A stretch of DNA of 64,000 nucleotides, from NCBI GenBank assembly GCA_014802335.1, contig JAAVCL010000027.1:83293-147292 (forward strand), read 5' to 3'. This stretch comes from Bacteroides sp. GTDB lineage: Bacteria; Bacteroidota; Bacteroidia; Bacteroidales; Muribaculaceae. The translations under genes were made by a program, and so were the position numbers. How positions within the stretch are numbered: position 1 is the stretch's first letter; every line of letters begins with the position of its first letter. The notes under the pieces were generated by a model. It searched no databases and was not told the DNA's origin. It saw only the letters and a program-made list of their open reading frames with translations. Below, piece by piece: positions 36,841-45,314 of this stretch.

Positions 36841-38303
36841 GATTCAATAAGTTTCGACTCTGAAGATAAGCTTCTCTGATACTTGAAAAACAGAGCTGTA
36901 AGCAGCAAAGTTATGGTCAACCCGGTGCCTACCGAAATTTCGTATGGAATTGCTGAGTTGAGCAATGTTTGAGTAATGGCCGTCAGTCCCTCGGGAGCGT
37001 AAATTATATATGTAGTGGTGACAGCGGTCATAAACATTGCCGGGACGAGAGTGATGAAATATGCTTTCCCGTTTCGGGCAAGCCATACAGTAATTGCCCA
37101 AAGGGTGAACACCGCCAACACCTGATTGCACCAGGCAAAATATCTCCATAATGCTTCGTATGGAATCAGCATCACGACAAAGCAGAGAACAAAGATTGGA
37201 ATTGAGACTGCAAGCCGACGTGTGATTTTCTGCTGAGGTACTTTCATGAAATCAGATGCGATGAGTCGGGCGGAACGAAGTGCAGTATCCCCCGAGGTAA
37301 TAGGTGCCGCTATTACTCCTAAGATAGCAAGAATCCCTCCGGCCGCTCCGAGCCATGATTGAGATATATTGTTGACAAGTACCGCCGGACTGCTTGACCC
37401 TAATGTCTGTTGAAGTTCTCCGTAACCACCCGTAAATGCTATTGCAGCTGCGGCCCAGATAAGTGCCACAACACCTTCGGTCACCATTGCTCCGTAGAAT
37501 ACGGGACGCGCATGTTTCTCATTTTTGAGACAACGAGCCATCATTGGTGACTGGGTGGCATGAAATCCGGAAATTGCACCACATGCTATCGAAACAAACA
37601 TCATGGGAAAGATCGGTGCTGTGTCTGCATCTATTCGCTGATTCCCCAGGTGATGCCAAAATTCCGGCATATTCTCACTGTGAACATAGAGCATCGTCAT
37701 TATCCCGACGGCCATAAAGAGCAGTGCAAATCCAAAAATAGGATAAAGTTTTCCAATCAGTTTATCGATTGGAAGCAGAGTGGCAAGCATATAGTATGCA
37801 AAAATTACTACAATCCAGAAAGTGCGGTCAAGATGTTCGGGAGTCAGCATGCCCAGCAAGTCGGCCGGATTATAAACGAATACCGCACCGACAAGAATCA
37901 TCAGAAGCAGAGAGAAAATTCGAAGAACGTTTTTTATTCCGTTGCCAAGCTGATTGCCCACTATCTCGGGAAGTGAAGCACCGTCACTCCGCAAGGATAA
38001 CATGCCTGAGAGATAATCGTGCACAGCGCCTGCAAAGATTGTGCCGAACACTATCCATAAAAAGGCTGCCGGACCGAACATAACACCCATTATTGCGCCA
38101 AAAATAGGACCCAGCCCCGCTATGTTTAGAAACTGAATCAGAAATATTTTCCATGTTGGAAGCGGAACGAAATCAACCCCGTCTGCATGAGTGTGCACAG
38201 GAGTGGGACGATCGGGATTCTGACCGAAAACCTTGGATACTACCGTGCCATAGACGAAGTATCCTACAATAAGAACTATAAGAGCAATGGTAAAAGATAT
38301 CAT
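36837..38303 (-). CDS. CstA-family transporter (peptide/pyruvate permease)
   Basis: 488 residues, shorter than E. coli CstA (701), with about thirteen hydrophobic segments. The signature blocks are present: FLNIAGLGPIFGAIMGVMFG, AGAVHDYLSGMLSLR, GFHATQSPMMARCLKNE and APITSGDTALRSARLI. The family imports peptides or pyruvate, typically under carbon limitation. Whether this short Bacteroidota form carries the same substrate is not shown. It precedes and overlaps the PHP phosphatase gene. No consensus promoter was found in the 100 bases upstream. Confidence 0.88.
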   Translation of the reverse strand: MISFTIALIVLIVGYFVYGTVVSKVFGQNPDRPTPVHTHADGVDFVPLPTWKIFLIQFLNIAGLGPIFGAIMGVMFGPAAFLWIVFGTIFAGAVHDYLSGMLSLRSDGASLPEIVGNQLGNGIKNVLRIFSLLLMILVGAVFVYNPADLLGMLTPEHLDRTFWIVVIFAYYMLATLLPIDKLIGKLYPIFGFALLFMAVGIMTMLYVHSENMPEFWHHLGNQRIDADTAPIFPMMFVSIACGAISGFHATQSPMMARCLKNEKHARPVFYGAMVTEGVVALIWAAAAIAFTGGYGELQQTLGSSSPAVLVNNISQSWLGAAGGILAILGVIAAPITSGDTALRSARLIASDFMKVPQQKITRRLAVSIPIFVLCFVVMLIPYEALWRYFAWCNQVLAVFTLWAITVWLARNGKAYFITLVPAMFMTAVTTTYIIYAPEGLTAITQTLLNSAIPYEISVGTGLTITLLLTALFFKYQRSLSSESKLIES

Positions 38304-38403
38304 TTCAAAATGTTAAAAGTTATTTGAATTATTCAGGAATTTTAAATAAAATATACGTTCTTTGGTATCGACCCCGTGTGTCGTCTCTTTAAAGTTTAAA
38401 AAC

Positions 38404-39630
38404 TCATTTAAGGGTTTTGTAAACTTCCGACAAAAGTCTTTTCACTTCCTTACGTGAAGCCTCAATTTCTGTTTCAGACTTTTTAATTGCATTGGCAAGT
38501 GTGGCAGATGAGCTCTGATTATATTGCCTGCGCATATCGTTGAGGCTTTGTTGACTGCGTGCAAGTTCCTTATCAGCGCTTAAATAAGCCTTCATTGCTG
38601 CGCGCGATTTTGCATCCGGCAATTCGTCATAGCGTGTGAAGATTTTCCCTCCGCTGAAATGCAATGTAAATTCTCGTTCTTTCTCAATTCCGCCCGGATT
38701 TGTAGAATCTATAATCTCATATAACTTCTCATAGTCCGCATCTTCCGGCTGGGTTGAGGCGATGTCGCTGATTCGGGCAAGCTCCACGATGTCTTCCCTG
38801 TCGGCCGGATAATTGTTGCGAAGCTCACGCGGAATAAAAACATAAATTGTGATCGAGTCGTCAAGCTGATTCCGGTCGGTGGCCCACCAGCCAATCCCGT
38901 TAAGCTCATCTATGGCAAGAAGATAATCGTCATACGGTGAGTTATATGGAAATCCGAGATTGCTTGGTTGCATAAAACTTCCGTCGGAAGCATCACGGGT
39001 TGCAACCATTATGTCATATCCACCTATTGAATTTTCACCGTTATCGGCATAATAAAGTGTAACGCCATCGGCCATCATGAATGGAAAAACGGCATCGCCT
39101 TCTTCCACCAGGTCTTCATCAAGAGGTTGCGGATCGCTCCAGTTGCCGTCTGTCAGCAATGTTGATTCCACCAATACGTTATAATCCGTGGAATCAGAAG
39201 GCTGCGACCATATCTTATAGTTCCCACGCTCGCTTGTGAAGACATAATCTGTTTTGGTAGTGTCGCGCAGACGGCGGGGGAGAGCCTCTGTGCCCCCCAG
39301 AATGCCTGCTGATTTTGGCAGTCGGTAGGCACGGAAGAATTCAGCTCGGTTCACATCGATGCTGTCGATTATCTCGATATTTTCAACGCGCTCCAAAAAA
39401 GATTTGGCCCTGTTCAGCTGGCTGTGATACACGTCATATTTATCCGCAAAAAACTCATCACTCTTTTTTGCTTTTGCTTTCGCTTGGGAATATAGCCGGG
39501 CAGCCTCATCAAATTGATAGTCAAGATAGGCCCGGCGTCCCTGGGCAAGGAGATCATCGGCGCTTTGAGCCATTACACTCCCCCCACATGCCGATAAACA
39601 AGTAATAATTAGAAATAAACACTTTCTCAT
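38404..39630 (-). CDS. Exported PD40/WD-like repeat protein with coiled-coil tail
   Basis: 408 residues with a signal peptide ending near GGSVMAQ. A TPR-like helical pair follows (about 24-85, LLAQGRRAYLDYQFDEAARLYSQ). The middle (about 125-290) contains beta-propeller-type motifs (VFTSERGNYKIW, DAVFPFMMADGVTLYYAD, GGYDIMVATRD, YDDYLLAIDELNGIGWWATD), as in PD40/TolB-like proteins. The C-terminus is a coiled coil rich in Lys/Glu. I recognise the fold type but not a function. In Bacteroidota, PD40-TPR proteins often accompany OmpA-like or gliding/secretion components; here the neighbours give no such link. A consensus promoter ends only a few bases before the start codon. Confidence 0.7.
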   Translation of the reverse strand: MRKCLFLIITCLSACGGSVMAQSADDLLAQGRRAYLDYQFDEAARLYSQAKAKAKKSDEFFADKYDVYHSQLNRAKSFLERVENIEIIDSIDVNRAEFFRAYRLPKSAGILGGTEALPRRLRDTTKTDYVFTSERGNYKIWSQPSDSTDYNVLVESTLLTDGNWSDPQPLDEDLVEEGDAVFPFMMADGVTLYYADNGENSIGGYDIMVATRDASDGSFMQPSNLGFPYNSPYDDYLLAIDELNGIGWWATDRNQLDDSITIYVFIPRELRNNYPADREDIVELARISDIASTQPEDADYEKLYEIIDSTNPGGIEKEREFTLHFSGGKIFTRYDELPDAKSRAAMKAYLSADKELARSQQSLNDMRRQYNQSSSATLANAIKKSETEIEASRKEVKRLLSEVYKTLK

Positions 39631-39634
39631 ATCT

Positions 39635-39665
39635 CAAAATTAGTCAAAAGTTCTGAATTTGCAAA
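39635..39665 (-). promoter_or_regulatory. Promoter of the PD40-like gene, almost no leader
   Basis: Minus-strand TTTG (39665-39662), 19-base spacer, TAATTTTG (39642-39635). The ATG of the gene is at 39630, so the transcript would start at or within a few bases of the start codon. Confidence 0.65.
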
Positions 39666-39716
39666 AAAGTAAAACCAATGTTTTGCACAAAAAAAGGATT
39701 TGTGAGAAATTTTTAT

Positions 39717-39724
39717 TATCTTTG
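39717..39724 (+). promoter_or_regulatory. -7 box upstream of the etfB operon
   Basis: TATCTTTG followed by CAG is a perfect -7 element. No TTTG lies at the standard distance (the nearest, at 39699, is only 14 bases away), so an activator may be needed. The leader to etfB is about 120 bases. Confidence 0.5.
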
Positions 39725-39849
39725 CAGCGTCTTATGCCCAGAAGGGTAGAGTTCGGTTCTAATTCAAAGTAATAAATCAGACATCGTCTTCGGTTTTTAA
39801 AACCGCACTCTAAGGACTTTCCACAGAAACATAATCTAATATAAATAAA

Positions 39850-40719
39850 ATGAGTTTGAACATCATCGTATTGGCCAAGCAGGTTCCCGACACACGCAAC
39901 GTCGGCAAAGATGCAATGAAGGAAGACGGAACAATCAACCGTGCAGTCCTCCCGGCAATCTTTAACCCTGAGGACCTTAACGCCCTTGAACAGGCCCTGA
40001 AATTAAAGGAAATGTATCCCGGCTCAAAAGTGACTATTCTCACAATGGGCCCGGCCCGCGCCGCTGAAATCGTGCGCGAAGGCCTTTATCGCGGTGCAGA
40101 TGGAGGTATTGTGCTTTCAGACCGCGCTTTCGCCGGTTCTGATACACTTGCAACTTCTTACGCCCTCAGTGCTGCGGTGCGTAAAATTGGTAAATATGAC
40201 CTCATTATTGGTGGTCGTCAGGCCATTGACGGTGACACTGCGCAAGTTGGTCCGCAGATCGCTGAAAAACTCGGTCTCCCTCAGGTTACCTATGCCGAGG
40301 ATATCATTGAAGTGAAAGATGGCAAGGCCATTGTGAAACGTCGCATCGAAAGCGGTGTGGAGACTGTTTCAGCCCCTCTTCCTCTGGTGGTGACTGTGAA
40401 CGGTTCTGCCGACGCTTGCCGTCCGCGCAATGCCAAAAATGTTCAGAAATATAAATATGCGGCAGTGCCCTCCGAAGTGGCTGCCGATGATAAGAAAAAA
40501 GCTTTCATTGAGGCGCGTCCTTATCTCGAAATAGGCGAGTGGTCGGCTCAGGACGTGAATGCCGATCTCGCTCAATGCGGTCTCTCAGGTTCTCCGACTA
40601 AGGTTAAGCAAATTGAAAATGTAGTTTTCACAGCTAAGGATGCACGCCGCGTCGAAAATAATGACGAAGAACTCGAAACTCTTATCAAAGAACTTATTGC
40701 TAATCACACAATCGGCTAA
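39850..40719 (+). CDS. etfB: Electron transfer flavoprotein, beta subunit
   Basis: 289 residues. The N-terminus IVLAKQVPDTRNVG and the block GGRQAIDGDTAQVGPQIAEKLGLPQVTYA are typical of EtfB/FixA, which binds AMP and contacts the partner dehydrogenase. The protein forms a heterodimer with EtfA and carries electrons from acyl-CoA dehydrogenase. It is the first gene of an operon: etfA begins two bases after its stop, then an acyl-CoA dehydrogenase. Three genes in this order strongly support a shared role in acyl-CoA oxidation or reduction. Confidence 0.95.
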   Translation: MSLNIIVLAKQVPDTRNVGKDAMKEDGTINRAVLPAIFNPEDLNALEQALKLKEMYPGSKVTILTMGPARAAEIVREGLYRGADGGIVLSDRAFAGSDTLATSYALSAAVRKIGKYDLIIGGRQAIDGDTAQVGPQIAEKLGLPQVTYAEDIIEVKDGKAIVKRRIESGVETVSAPLPLVVTVNGSADACRPRNAKNVQKYKYAAVPSEVAADDKKKAFIEARPYLEIGEWSAQDVNADLAQCGLSGSPTKVKQIENVVFTAKDARRVENNDEELETLIKELIANHTIG

Positions 40720-40721
40720 TC

Positions 40722-41753
40722 ATGGCAACAGACAAGCATAATTTAATAGTATATTGCGAATTCGAAGATGGCAAGGTGGCCGATGTCAGCCTCGAGCTTC
40801 TTACTAAAGGCCGTCAACTCGCAGACAAACTCGGAATCAAACTTGAGGCCGTTGTGGCCGGCGACAACCTGAAGGATGTGGAGAAGCAAATCCTTCCTTA
40901 TGGTGTTGACACTGTCTATAAATTCGAAGACAAACGCCTTTATCCATACACTTCTCTTCCCCACAGTTCTATTCTCATTAACCTCTTTAAGGAGAAAGAA
41001 CCTCGCATTGCATTTATGGGTGCGACTTCAATTGGTCGTGACTTGGGTCCCCGTGTTTCTTCAGCTCTTCACAGCGGTCTTACCGCTGACTGCACTCAGC
41101 TTGAAATTGGTGACCATAAGGATGCCCGTTCCGGCGAAGAATACAAAGACCTCCTTCTCCAGATTCGTCCCGCATTCGGTGGTAACATCGTGGCTACTAT
41201 CGTTAACCCCGAATGTCGCCCCCAGATGGCAACCGTGCGCGAGGGCGTAATGAAAAAAGAGGTGCGCGATTCGAACTATCATGGTGAAGTTGTAAACCTT
41301 AAGGCTGACGATTATACTTCTCCCGAAGATTATGTGGTTGAGGTTATCGACCGCAACGTTGAGAAATCAAAGGTTAATCTTAAAGGCAGTCCTATCGTGG
41401 TTTGCGGTGGATACGGCATGGGCAGCAAGGAAAACTTCGAAATGCTTCATGAACTTGCCGATGTGCTGGGTGGTGAAGTTGGTGCAAGCCGTGCTGCAGT
41501 TGATGCAGGCTGGGCTGACCACGACCGTCAGATCGGTCAGACCGGTGTGACTGTGCGTCCAAAATTGTATATCGCTTGCGGCATTTCCGGCCAGATTCAG
41601 CATATAGCTGGTATGCAGGAGTCTTCAATCATTATTTCTATTAATAATGACCCCAATGCTCCCATTAACGATATCGCAGACTATGTCATCACCGGCAACG
41701 TGGAGGATGTAGTGCCTAAATTAATCAAATATTACAAAAAGAATACAAAGTAA
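40722..41753 (+). CDS. etfA: Electron transfer flavoprotein, alpha subunit
   Basis: 343 residues. An N-terminal domain like EtfB is followed by the FAD-binding C-terminal domain with VVCGGYGMGSKENFEML, GASRAAVDAGW, GQTGVTVRPKLYIACGISG and INNDPNAPINDIADY. It binds the electron-carrying FAD of the heterodimer. The stop codon shares one base with the start of the acyl-CoA dehydrogenase (TAATG), so translation is coupled. Confidence 0.95.
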   Translation: MATDKHNLIVYCEFEDGKVADVSLELLTKGRQLADKLGIKLEAVVAGDNLKDVEKQILPYGVDTVYKFEDKRLYPYTSLPHSSILINLFKEKEPRIAFMGATSIGRDLGPRVSSALHSGLTADCTQLEIGDHKDARSGEEYKDLLLQIRPAFGGNIVATIVNPECRPQMATVREGVMKKEVRDSNYHGEVVNLKADDYTSPEDYVVEVIDRNVEKSKVNLKGSPIVVCGGYGMGSKENFEMLHELADVLGGEVGASRAAVDAGWADHDRQIGQTGVTVRPKLYIACGISGQIQHIAGMQESSIIISINNDPNAPINDIADYVITGNVEDVVPKLIKYYKKNTK

Positions 41754-43459
41754 TGGCTAATTTCTATACAGATAACGAGGCACTTAAACACTATCTTTCT
41801 CACCCTATGATGGAGAAAATAGTGGCTCTTAAAGAAAGAGATTTTGCTGATGCCGAAAAATATGATTATGCACCCCAAGATTATGCTGATGCTCAGGACA
41901 GTTACGATAAAGTCCTTGAAATCGTCGGTGAGATTTGTGGTGATATAGTTGCCGAGAATGCTGAAGACGTGGATCACACAGGTCCCCGCGTGGAAAACAA
42001 TCGTGTGATTTATGCCGAAGGCACCCAACGCAATCTGGATGCCTGCCGCAAAGCCGGCCTTATGGGTATGGCTATGCCCCGCAGACTCGGCGGTCTTAAC
42101 TTCCCGATTACCCCCTACATCATGGCTGCCGATATCGTGAGTCGTGCCGATGCCGGATTTGAAAACCTCTGGGGACTTCAGGATTGTGCCGAAACTATAT
42201 ATGAATTTGCTGACGAAGAGCAAAAACAAAAATATATTCCCCGCGTATGTGCCGGTGAAACTATGTCGATGGACCTTACCGAGCCCGATGCCGGTTCCGA
42301 CCTCCAGTCGGTAATGCTCAAAGCCTCTCAAAAAGAAGATGGCTCTTGGGTTCTGAATGGCGTTAAGCGTTTCATTACTAATGGTGATGCCGATATTCAT
42401 CTCGTGCTTGCCCGTTCGGAAGAAGGAACTAAGGATGGTCGTGGTCTGTCAATGTTCATTTACGACAAGCGTAACGGCGGTGTGAACGTTCGTCGCATTG
42501 AAAACAAAATGGGTATCAAGGGAAGTCCCACCTGTGAACTTACCTACAAGGATGCTCCCGCAGAACTTGTCGGCACACGCAGAATGGGTCTGATCAAATA
42601 TGTGATGGCTCTTATGAATGGTGCGCGTCTCGGCATTGCCGCTCAGAGCGTCGGCCTCAGCGAAGCTGCTTATCGCGAAGCTTTGTCATACGCTAAGGAA
42701 CGTCAGCAGTTTGGTAAGGCTATTATTGAATTCCCCGCTGTGGCAGAGATACTTTCAGTAATGAAAGCAAAACTCGATGCTTCCCGCACACTCCTTTATG
42801 CTTGCTCGCGCTTTGTCGACATGTATAAAGTTTATGACGATATCGCAAAAGAGCGTAAACTTGAATTGGCTGAGAAGAAAGAAGCTAAGGAATACTCGAA
42901 GCTTGCTGATGCGTTCACTCCGCTTGCAAAAGGAATGACTTCTGAATTCTGTAATCAGAATGCTTACGATGCAATCCAGATTCATGGTGGTTCAGGCTTT
43001 ATGAAGGATTATGCCTGTGAACGCATCTACAGAGATGCACGCATCACTTCCATTTATGAAGGAACTACTCAGCTTCAGGTTGTAGCAGCTATCCGCCACG
43101 TCACAACCGGAACTTATGCAAACTGGATTAACGAACAGCTTGCAGTGGAATGTAAGCCCGAACTCCAGGATGTGAAGGAAACCCTTACATTTATGGCTCA
43201 GCAATATGCCAACGCCGTTGAGGCTGTGACAGGTGTGAACGATACCAATTTCGTTGACTTTATGGCTCGTCGCCTCGTTGAAATGGCCGGTTACACTGTG
43301 ATGGGACTTCTCCTGCTGGAAGACGCAAACCGTAATGACTCTTTCGAAAAGTCACTTCGTGTGTTTGTAAAACTTGGACAGGCAGAGGTGGCCAAGCATG
43401 CAGACTTCATCGGTAATTTCCGTCCCGAGCAAATTGAAAATTATCTCTACAAAGCGTAA
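41753..43459 (+). CDS. Acyl-CoA dehydrogenase (long form)
   Basis: 568 residues. FAD/substrate motifs: MSMDLTEPDAGSDLQSVM, VKRFITNGD, YAKERQQFGKAI and IQIHGGSGFMKDYACERIYRD. The catalytic glutamate is expected in SIYEGTTQLQV. The length and the extra C-terminal helical region match the long acyl-CoA dehydrogenases related to DmdC, not the 380-residue short/medium-chain enzymes. It should oxidise or reduce an acyl-CoA with EtfAB as electron partner. The chain length or branch type of the substrate cannot be told. A strong terminator ends the operon. Confidence 0.92.
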   Translation: MANFYTDNEALKHYLSHPMMEKIVALKERDFADAEKYDYAPQDYADAQDSYDKVLEIVGEICGDIVAENAEDVDHTGPRVENNRVIYAEGTQRNLDACRKAGLMGMAMPRRLGGLNFPITPYIMAADIVSRADAGFENLWGLQDCAETIYEFADEEQKQKYIPRVCAGETMSMDLTEPDAGSDLQSVMLKASQKEDGSWVLNGVKRFITNGDADIHLVLARSEEGTKDGRGLSMFIYDKRNGGVNVRRIENKMGIKGSPTCELTYKDAPAELVGTRRMGLIKYVMALMNGARLGIAAQSVGLSEAAYREALSYAKERQQFGKAIIEFPAVAEILSVMKAKLDASRTLLYACSRFVDMYKVYDDIAKERKLELAEKKEAKEYSKLADAFTPLAKGMTSEFCNQNAYDAIQIHGGSGFMKDYACERIYRDARITSIYEGTTQLQVVAAIRHVTTGTYANWINEQLAVECKPELQDVKETLTFMAQQYANAVEAVTGVNDTNFVDFMARRLVEMAGYTVMGLLLLEDANRNDSFEKSLRVFVKLGQAEVAKHADFIGNFRPEQIENYLYKA

Positions 43460-43473
43460 AATTATAAATATAT

Positions 43474-43516
43474 AAAAAGGGCCGTTTCAAAATTTTCCTT
43501 TTGAAACGGCCCTTTT
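43474..43516. terminator. Strong bidirectional terminator after the etf operon
   Basis: AAAAAGGGCCGTTTCAA and its complement TTGAAACGGCCCTTTTT form a 17-base-pair stem around an A/T loop, with A-run and T-run flanks. It separates the etf operon from the convergent AraC-type gene. The 170 bases beyond it hold nothing recognisable. Confidence 0.85.
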
Positions 43517-43686
43517 TATATATACACATTATAAAATATGCTTTAATAAGAATTTCTTTTTAAGTATTTTGGTAAGTTTCGATACACACGGATATTTAAG
43601 ACGATAAGTATGTTACTTTAACTTTCGGGTGTTTTCCTTTGTTCTCTACGCAAAGAGAAGGAGGCGCCTCGTCAACAGAAACTTTA

Positions 43687-44673
43687 TTACTGTCCCGGCG
43701 CCTTTTGACGTCGAAACTCGGCTACCCCGACCCCTTCCCATTTTCTAAATGCGCGGAGGAATGAATTGTATTCTTTAAAACCCAAAAGATAAGAGATATC
43801 GCTCACAGTCATCTGCGGGTTATTTAAATAGATTACCGCCAGCTCATGTCTTGTTTCCGATACTAATTGATTGAACTTTAAGCCTTGTTCGGCAAGTTTA
43901 CGTTGAAATGTACGAACACTCATACAAAGCATACCGGATGCTGATTCAAGAGTACACTTGCCTCCGGAAATCAAACGGCAAATGATCTGTCTAACTTCTT
44001 TAATGAAGGTATTGGAATTATGGAATTCAAACAGCTGTTGTTCCAAGCCCGGTTTCAGACAATCCCACATCCGGTCGTTGTAGGTGATAAATGGCCGATT
44101 TAAGTCCTCTTTGGATAATGTTATTTGAGTGTACTCACTCCTTTCCAGTTTCATTCCGAAAAAATCAAGTAGCGGTTGCGATTGGACCGTGTGACTCATA
44201 ACTATTTTTAAAGGAATGACGTAATGTGATGTCGCATTACGGATAAGAGTTAAAATATAGGCAATTTCCAACTCTTCTAAAAACGGAGGTAAAGGTAACC
44301 CCGAACTTAAGCTTATCTTTATAGAGATATTTTTTCCGTCATCTTCTTTATTGAAAACGAGAGGACAAACCAGACGTTTATATCTGATAAATCTTTCGAT
44401 AAACTCTAAGCCGTTATGACTGCACATCGCTGCAAAACTGGGTGGAGAGAAACTTTCGATGTTATGGATATTAAGTATTCTAAGCACGCCGTCATCATAC
44501 GGCATACTGTTACTCACGTGTTGAATAAATCTTGTATACTCCTTTTCCGTGAGATTGTAAGCTTTCTTATTATCAGCGATTATATATATTTCAGCGAGAG
44601 CATCGTCTACATTTGCCCCGATTTTCCGTAGCATTTGTCGGAAAATGGGATCTAATACGAAAGTTTGATTCAT
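43687..44673 (-). CDS. AraC-family transcriptional regulator
   Basis: 328 residues. The C-terminal ~100 residues form the double helix-turn-helix: SASGMLCMSVRTFQRKLAEQ for the first and VSDISYLLGFKEYNSFLRAF for the second, then WEGVGVAEFRR. The N-terminal ~200 residues resemble the AraC-type ligand-binding domain found in OruR-like regulators (DUF/Arabinose_bd group) rather than a cupin. It is convergent with the acyl-CoA dehydrogenase operon and divergent from the secreted protein at 45315. The ligand is unknown. It has its own consensus promoter. Confidence 0.88.
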   Translation of the reverse strand: MNQTFVLDPIFRQMLRKIGANVDDALAEIYIIADNKKAYNLTEKEYTRFIQHVSNSMPYDDGVLRILNIHNIESFSPPSFAAMCSHNGLEFIERFIRYKRLVCPLVFNKEDDGKNISIKISLSSGLPLPPFLEELEIAYILTLIRNATSHYVIPLKIVMSHTVQSQPLLDFFGMKLERSEYTQITLSKEDLNRPFITYNDRMWDCLKPGLEQQLFEFHNSNTFIKEVRQIICRLISGGKCTLESASGMLCMSVRTFQRKLAEQGLKFNQLVSETRHELAVIYLNNPQMTVSDISYLLGFKEYNSFLRAFRKWEGVGVAEFRRQKAPGQ

Positions 44674-44726
44674 ATTCGTTGGTTAGCAATCAAATACACC
44701 AATTAACCCCGGTGGTAATATACTTA

Positions 44727-44757
44727 CAAATTTAATAATATTCCGCTGAAATGACAA
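44727..44757 (-). promoter_or_regulatory. Promoter of the AraC-type gene
   Basis: Minus-strand TTTG (44757-44754), 19-base spacer, TAAATTTG (44734-44727). The leader is about 50 bases. Confidence 0.72.
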
Positions 44758-44853
44758 AATGTTAGGTTACATAATGATCACTGAAGATGAAAACCTGTTT
44801 ACCATTTTATAAGTAAATAACTCTCCGGTCTTAATAAAATTAAGTTTAGACAA

Positions 44854-44949
44854 TGATGTCGTTAAAACTTTCTAAGAATACCAAAGAAGAGTTTGAAATT
44901 GTTTTCTTTTAGGTCATTCTTAATCTTGTAAAAAGATTAAACTACTTCA
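44854..44949. repeat. Diverged copy of the TGAAGTCG-type inverted-repeat element
   Basis: The right end, TTAAACTACTTCA, is the complement of the solitary end at 63796 (TGAAGTAGTTTAA). Read inward on the minus strand it continues TCTTTTTACAAGATTAAGAA, resembling the TTTTTTCAAGGATAAGAT part of the copy at 63883. The left end TGATGTCGTTAAAAC is a changed version of the same. It lies between the divergent AraC-type and secreted-protein genes. Confidence 0.6.
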
Positions 44950-45061
44950 ATATGTCGGTTTGAAGCCTTCTAAAAGGTTACCTTTAGCGCGTCGTGTTTG
45001 TTTGGCACGATTGGATTAGTTTTTGGCATAGATTGATTTACTTAAAAGTATTCGGTATAGA

Positions 45062-45069
45062 TAACTTTG
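45062..45069 (+). promoter_or_regulatory. -7 box upstream of the secreted protein gene
   Basis: TAACTTTG followed by C fits the -7 consensus; no good -33 box is at the right distance (TTTA at 21 bases). This would suit an activator-dependent promoter. The leader would be about 240 bases. Nothing else is seen between 44950 and 45314. Confidence 0.45.
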
Positions 45070-45314
45070 CGAATGTAAGATAACGGTTCTTAAAATCTTC
45101 TAAAATCTTTTTAGGTATGGATTTTAATAGATATTGCTCATAAGATATTAACGATACGGGCAAACCCTTTTTCCGTCAAAAAACCGCTGTGGAGATTTAT
45201 TGATTACTTGTTATCACTTGATTTAGACCAATGATTCTCTTAAACCCCAAGTGGAAAAGACGGTTAACTTATCTTAAGTCTAATATTATCTATAAACTTG
45301 TTAAAACTAATATT

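Noticed and set aside
41732..42400. 222-residue minus-strand frame opposite the acyl-CoA dehydrogenase
   Set aside because: The plus-strand gene has all family motifs, and the opposite frame has none.
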